Assembly: GCA_031272685.1 (NCBI GenBank)
Contig: JAISTI010000098.1
Coordinates: 1 to 9,917, forward strand
DNA from: Propionibacteriaceae bacterium
GTDB lineage: Bacteria; Actinomycetota; Actinomycetes; Propionibacteriales; Propionibacteriaceae
Direction: 5' to 3'
Length of the DNA: 9,917 nt
The notes beneath the pieces are model-generated. The model was not told the DNA's origin. It saw nothing but the letters and a program-made list of their open reading frames with translations, and searched no databases. The position numbers were made by a program, and so were the translations under genes. Shown here in pieces: positions 8,319 to 9,917 of the stretch. Each line of letters opens with the position of its first letter. The stretch's first letter is position 1.

Positions 8319-9176
8319 TCAGCCCACCCAGTCCAGGCCGATGTCGAGAGTCTTGGCGGAGTGGGTGATCCACCCGGCGGAGAGCAGGTCCACCCCGGAT
8401 TCGGCGATGGCGGCGGCGTTTTCGGCGGTGATTTTCCCGGAGGCTTCGGTGAGCATCCGGCCATCGACCAGCTCGACCGCCGCGCGCAGCGTTTCCGGGG
8501 GCATATTGTCGAGCAGGACGGCGTCCGCGCCGACTTCCAGCAGTTCGCTCAGCTGGGCCAGCGAATCCACTTCCACCTCGATTTTCACCAGGTGGCCGAC
8601 GTGCGCCTTCGCCGCCAGCACCGCCGTGGTGAGCGATCCGGCCGCCGCGATGTGGTTGTCTTTGATGAGCACCGCGTCGTCGAGGCCGAACCGGTGGTTG
8701 ACGCCGCCCCCGGCCAGCACCGCGTCTTTCTCCACCGCCCGCAGGCCGGGCAGGGTCTAGCGGGTGTCGGCCACTTTCGACTTGGTGTGGGCAATCGCCT
8801 GGGCGATTTGGGCGGTGGCGGTGGCCACCCCGGAAAGGTGCCCCAGGAAGTTCAGCGCCACCCGCTCGCCGGTGAGCAGCGCGCGCACCGGCCCCGAGAT
8901 GGTGGCGATGGTTTCGCCGGGCCGCACGGCAGCCCCGTCGGGTTTGGCGACGGCGACGGCGACCGGCTGCCCGCCCGGCGCTGATTCCGCGACCAGCTCC
9001 CAGGCCAGCACAGCGCACTGCAGCCCGGCTACGACGCCGGCTTCCCGGGCGACCAGGGCGACGGTGCCGTGTTTTTCGGCGGGGATGGTCGCTTCGGTGG
9101 TGATATCGCCCCGGCGGCCGAGGTCTTCGGCCAATGCGGCCGCCACCAGGGGTTTCACAAGCAGTTCAGGAAGCAT
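8319..9176 (-). pseudogene. nadC: Nicotinate-nucleotide pyrophosphorylase (quinolinate phosphoribosyltransferase), interrupted by an in-frame TAG at codon 140
   Basis: NadC converts quinolinate and PRPP to nicotinate mononucleotide in de novo NAD synthesis. Translation through a single stop gives a 285-residue protein of normal length. The N-terminal part has EDLGRRGDITTEATIPA, then VRPGETIATISGPVRALLTGERVALNFLGHLSG (given here as one continuous region at residues 83-115). The C-terminal barrel has [20 protein letters not shown] (residues 151-170), KIEVEV, VLLDNM and EASGKI. Codon 140 (8757-8759) is TAG where the family has the lysine of TRKT. The frame is the same on both sides, so one AAG-to-TAG change explains it. 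TAG is the normal terminator of glnE and dprE1 here, so read-through is unlikely. The upstream piece (139 residues) loses most of the active site. The start at 9176 has AAGGAGG at 9180-9186 and overlaps nadB by 11 bases. A sequencing error cannot be excluded. Confidence 0.88.
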
Positions 9177-9917
9177 CGTCCTCCTTCCGGATGAGGGTGT
9201 GCCGGGCGCGGGCGTCGGTTTGCGGGAAATCGGTGCGGGTGTGCGCGCCGCGGGATTCTTGGCGTTGCAGCGCCGAGCGGGCGATCAGCCAGGCGACCAG
9301 CCCGGAAGGGTCGGCGGTGTGGGCGGAAAGCTCGGCGGCGGCGTCCGCGAGCCCGGCGGCGTCGCGCAGCACGCCGACTTCGCTGGACAGCCGCGAGCGG
9401 ACGAGCGAGAGGGTGGCGGGCCGGGCCACCTGGGTGACGCCGGGAATCACCACATGCTCTTTGCGCGCGTCCGGGCTGGTGGCGTGGCCGAGCAGCCGGT
9501 CGATGAACTCGCGCGGCACCCGCTGCTTGCGCCGGGAGAACCAGGCGGCGAAGTCGTCGCTGCCGGTGAGGGCCTGCACCGGGTGGGTGCGCAGGTAGCG
9601 GCCCACCCGCCGCCCGCAGACCACCGCCTCCAGCAGCGAGTTGGAGGCCAGCCGGTTCGCGCCGTGCAGCCCGGTGGAGGAGACCTCCCCGGCGGCGAAA
9701 AGCCCGAACACCGAGGTGCGGCCGTGCTCGTCCACCGTCACCCCGCCCATGTGGTAGTGCGCGGCCGGGCGGATTGGTATCAGCTCGGCGCGCGGGTCGA
9801 TGCCGGAGGATTGGCAGATGTCGAAGATGACGGGGAAGCGGCGCTGGAAGCGCTGGCCGGGCCGTTCGCGGGCGTCGAGAAACACCTGGCGGCCTTCCTG
9901 GATGGCCTGCCATTCGG
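9166..9917 (-). CDS. nadB: L-aspartate oxidase, C-terminal part (partial, start outside the window)
   Basis: NadB is the FAD flavoenzyme that oxidises L-aspartate to iminoaspartate, first step of de novo NAD synthesis and partner of NadA; NadC acts next. The frame is open to the window edge, giving about 250 C-terminal residues. Clear family signatures are FLDARERPGQ, FPVIFDICQSSGIDP, IPIRPAAHYHMGGVTVDEHG (the substrate-binding arginine/histidine region shared with succinate dehydrogenase and fumarate reductase flavoproteins), and GLFAAGEVSSTGLHGANRL followed by SNSLLEAVVCG. The remainder is the C-terminal helical domain, with ALQRQESRGAHTRTDFP, diagnostic for NadB. The stop overlaps the nadC start by 11 bases, as in a standard nadBC operon. 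Nothing in the visible part is damaged, in contrast to nadC. Confidence 0.95.
   Translation of the reverse strand, partial: EWQAIQEGRQVFLDARERPGQRFQRRFPVIFDICQSSGIDPRAELIPIRPAAHYHMGGVTVDEHGRTSVFGLFAAGEVSSTGLHGANRLASNSLLEAVVCGRRVGRYLRTHPVQALTGSDDFAAWFSRRKQRVPREFIDRLLGHATSPDARKEHVVIPGVTQVARPATLSLVRSRLSSEVGVLRDAAGLADAAAELSAHTADPSGLVAWLIARSALQRQESRGAHTRTDFPQTDARARHTLIRKEDDAS

Noticed and set aside
8757..8759. TAG in nadC read as pyrrolysine or suppressed
   Set aside because: TAG ends glnE and dprE1 normally in this window, and no recoding element is visible. A nonsense mutation or sequencing error is simpler.

Overview
The window is GC-rich, gene-dense chromosomal DNA from an actinobacterium. 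The evidence is the strong G/C bias at third codon positions, purine-rich Shine-Dalgarno sites, GTG and TTG starts, and the gene set: an adenylylation-type glutamine synthetase with its adenylyltransferase GlnE, plus the DprE1/DprE2 pair that makes the arabinose donor for actinobacterial cell-wall arabinan. I cannot name the genus. Every gene is read by homology from memory; no database search was run.

Left part (1-3761, plus strand): the 3' half of glnE is followed 9 bases later by dprE1 and 8 bases after that by dprE2. This looks like one transcript. It ends at a strong 14-bp hairpin (3812-3846) that also serves the converging glnA.

Middle (3867-5297, minus strand): glnA, the type I glutamine synthetase. 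It keeps the tyrosine that GlnE would adenylylate and sits behind a 94-base leader with evenly spaced GTAAC-like boxes. Enzyme and regulator are therefore both in this window, separated by the two cell-wall genes.

Right part (5392-9917, minus strand, transcribed right to left): the 3' end of nadB (L-aspartate oxidase), nadC (quinolinate phosphoribosyltransferase) with an in-frame amber codon at the conserved TRKT lysine, a 177-residue protein of unknown function, a stand-alone reverse transcriptase with a YSDD active site, and a double-SIS-domain sugar isomerase-like protein. Gaps are 21 bases between the 177-residue gene and the reverse transcriptase. The reverse transcriptase and SIS genes overlap by 8 bases. 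The cassette of unknown protein, reverse transcriptase and SIS protein is the most unusual thing here. It carries no sign of a group II intron, retron RNA or diversity-generating repeats, and it is embedded among housekeeping genes of similar base composition.

There is no gene-free stretch longer than about 110 bases. I saw no tRNA, rRNA, CRISPR array or insertion sequence.
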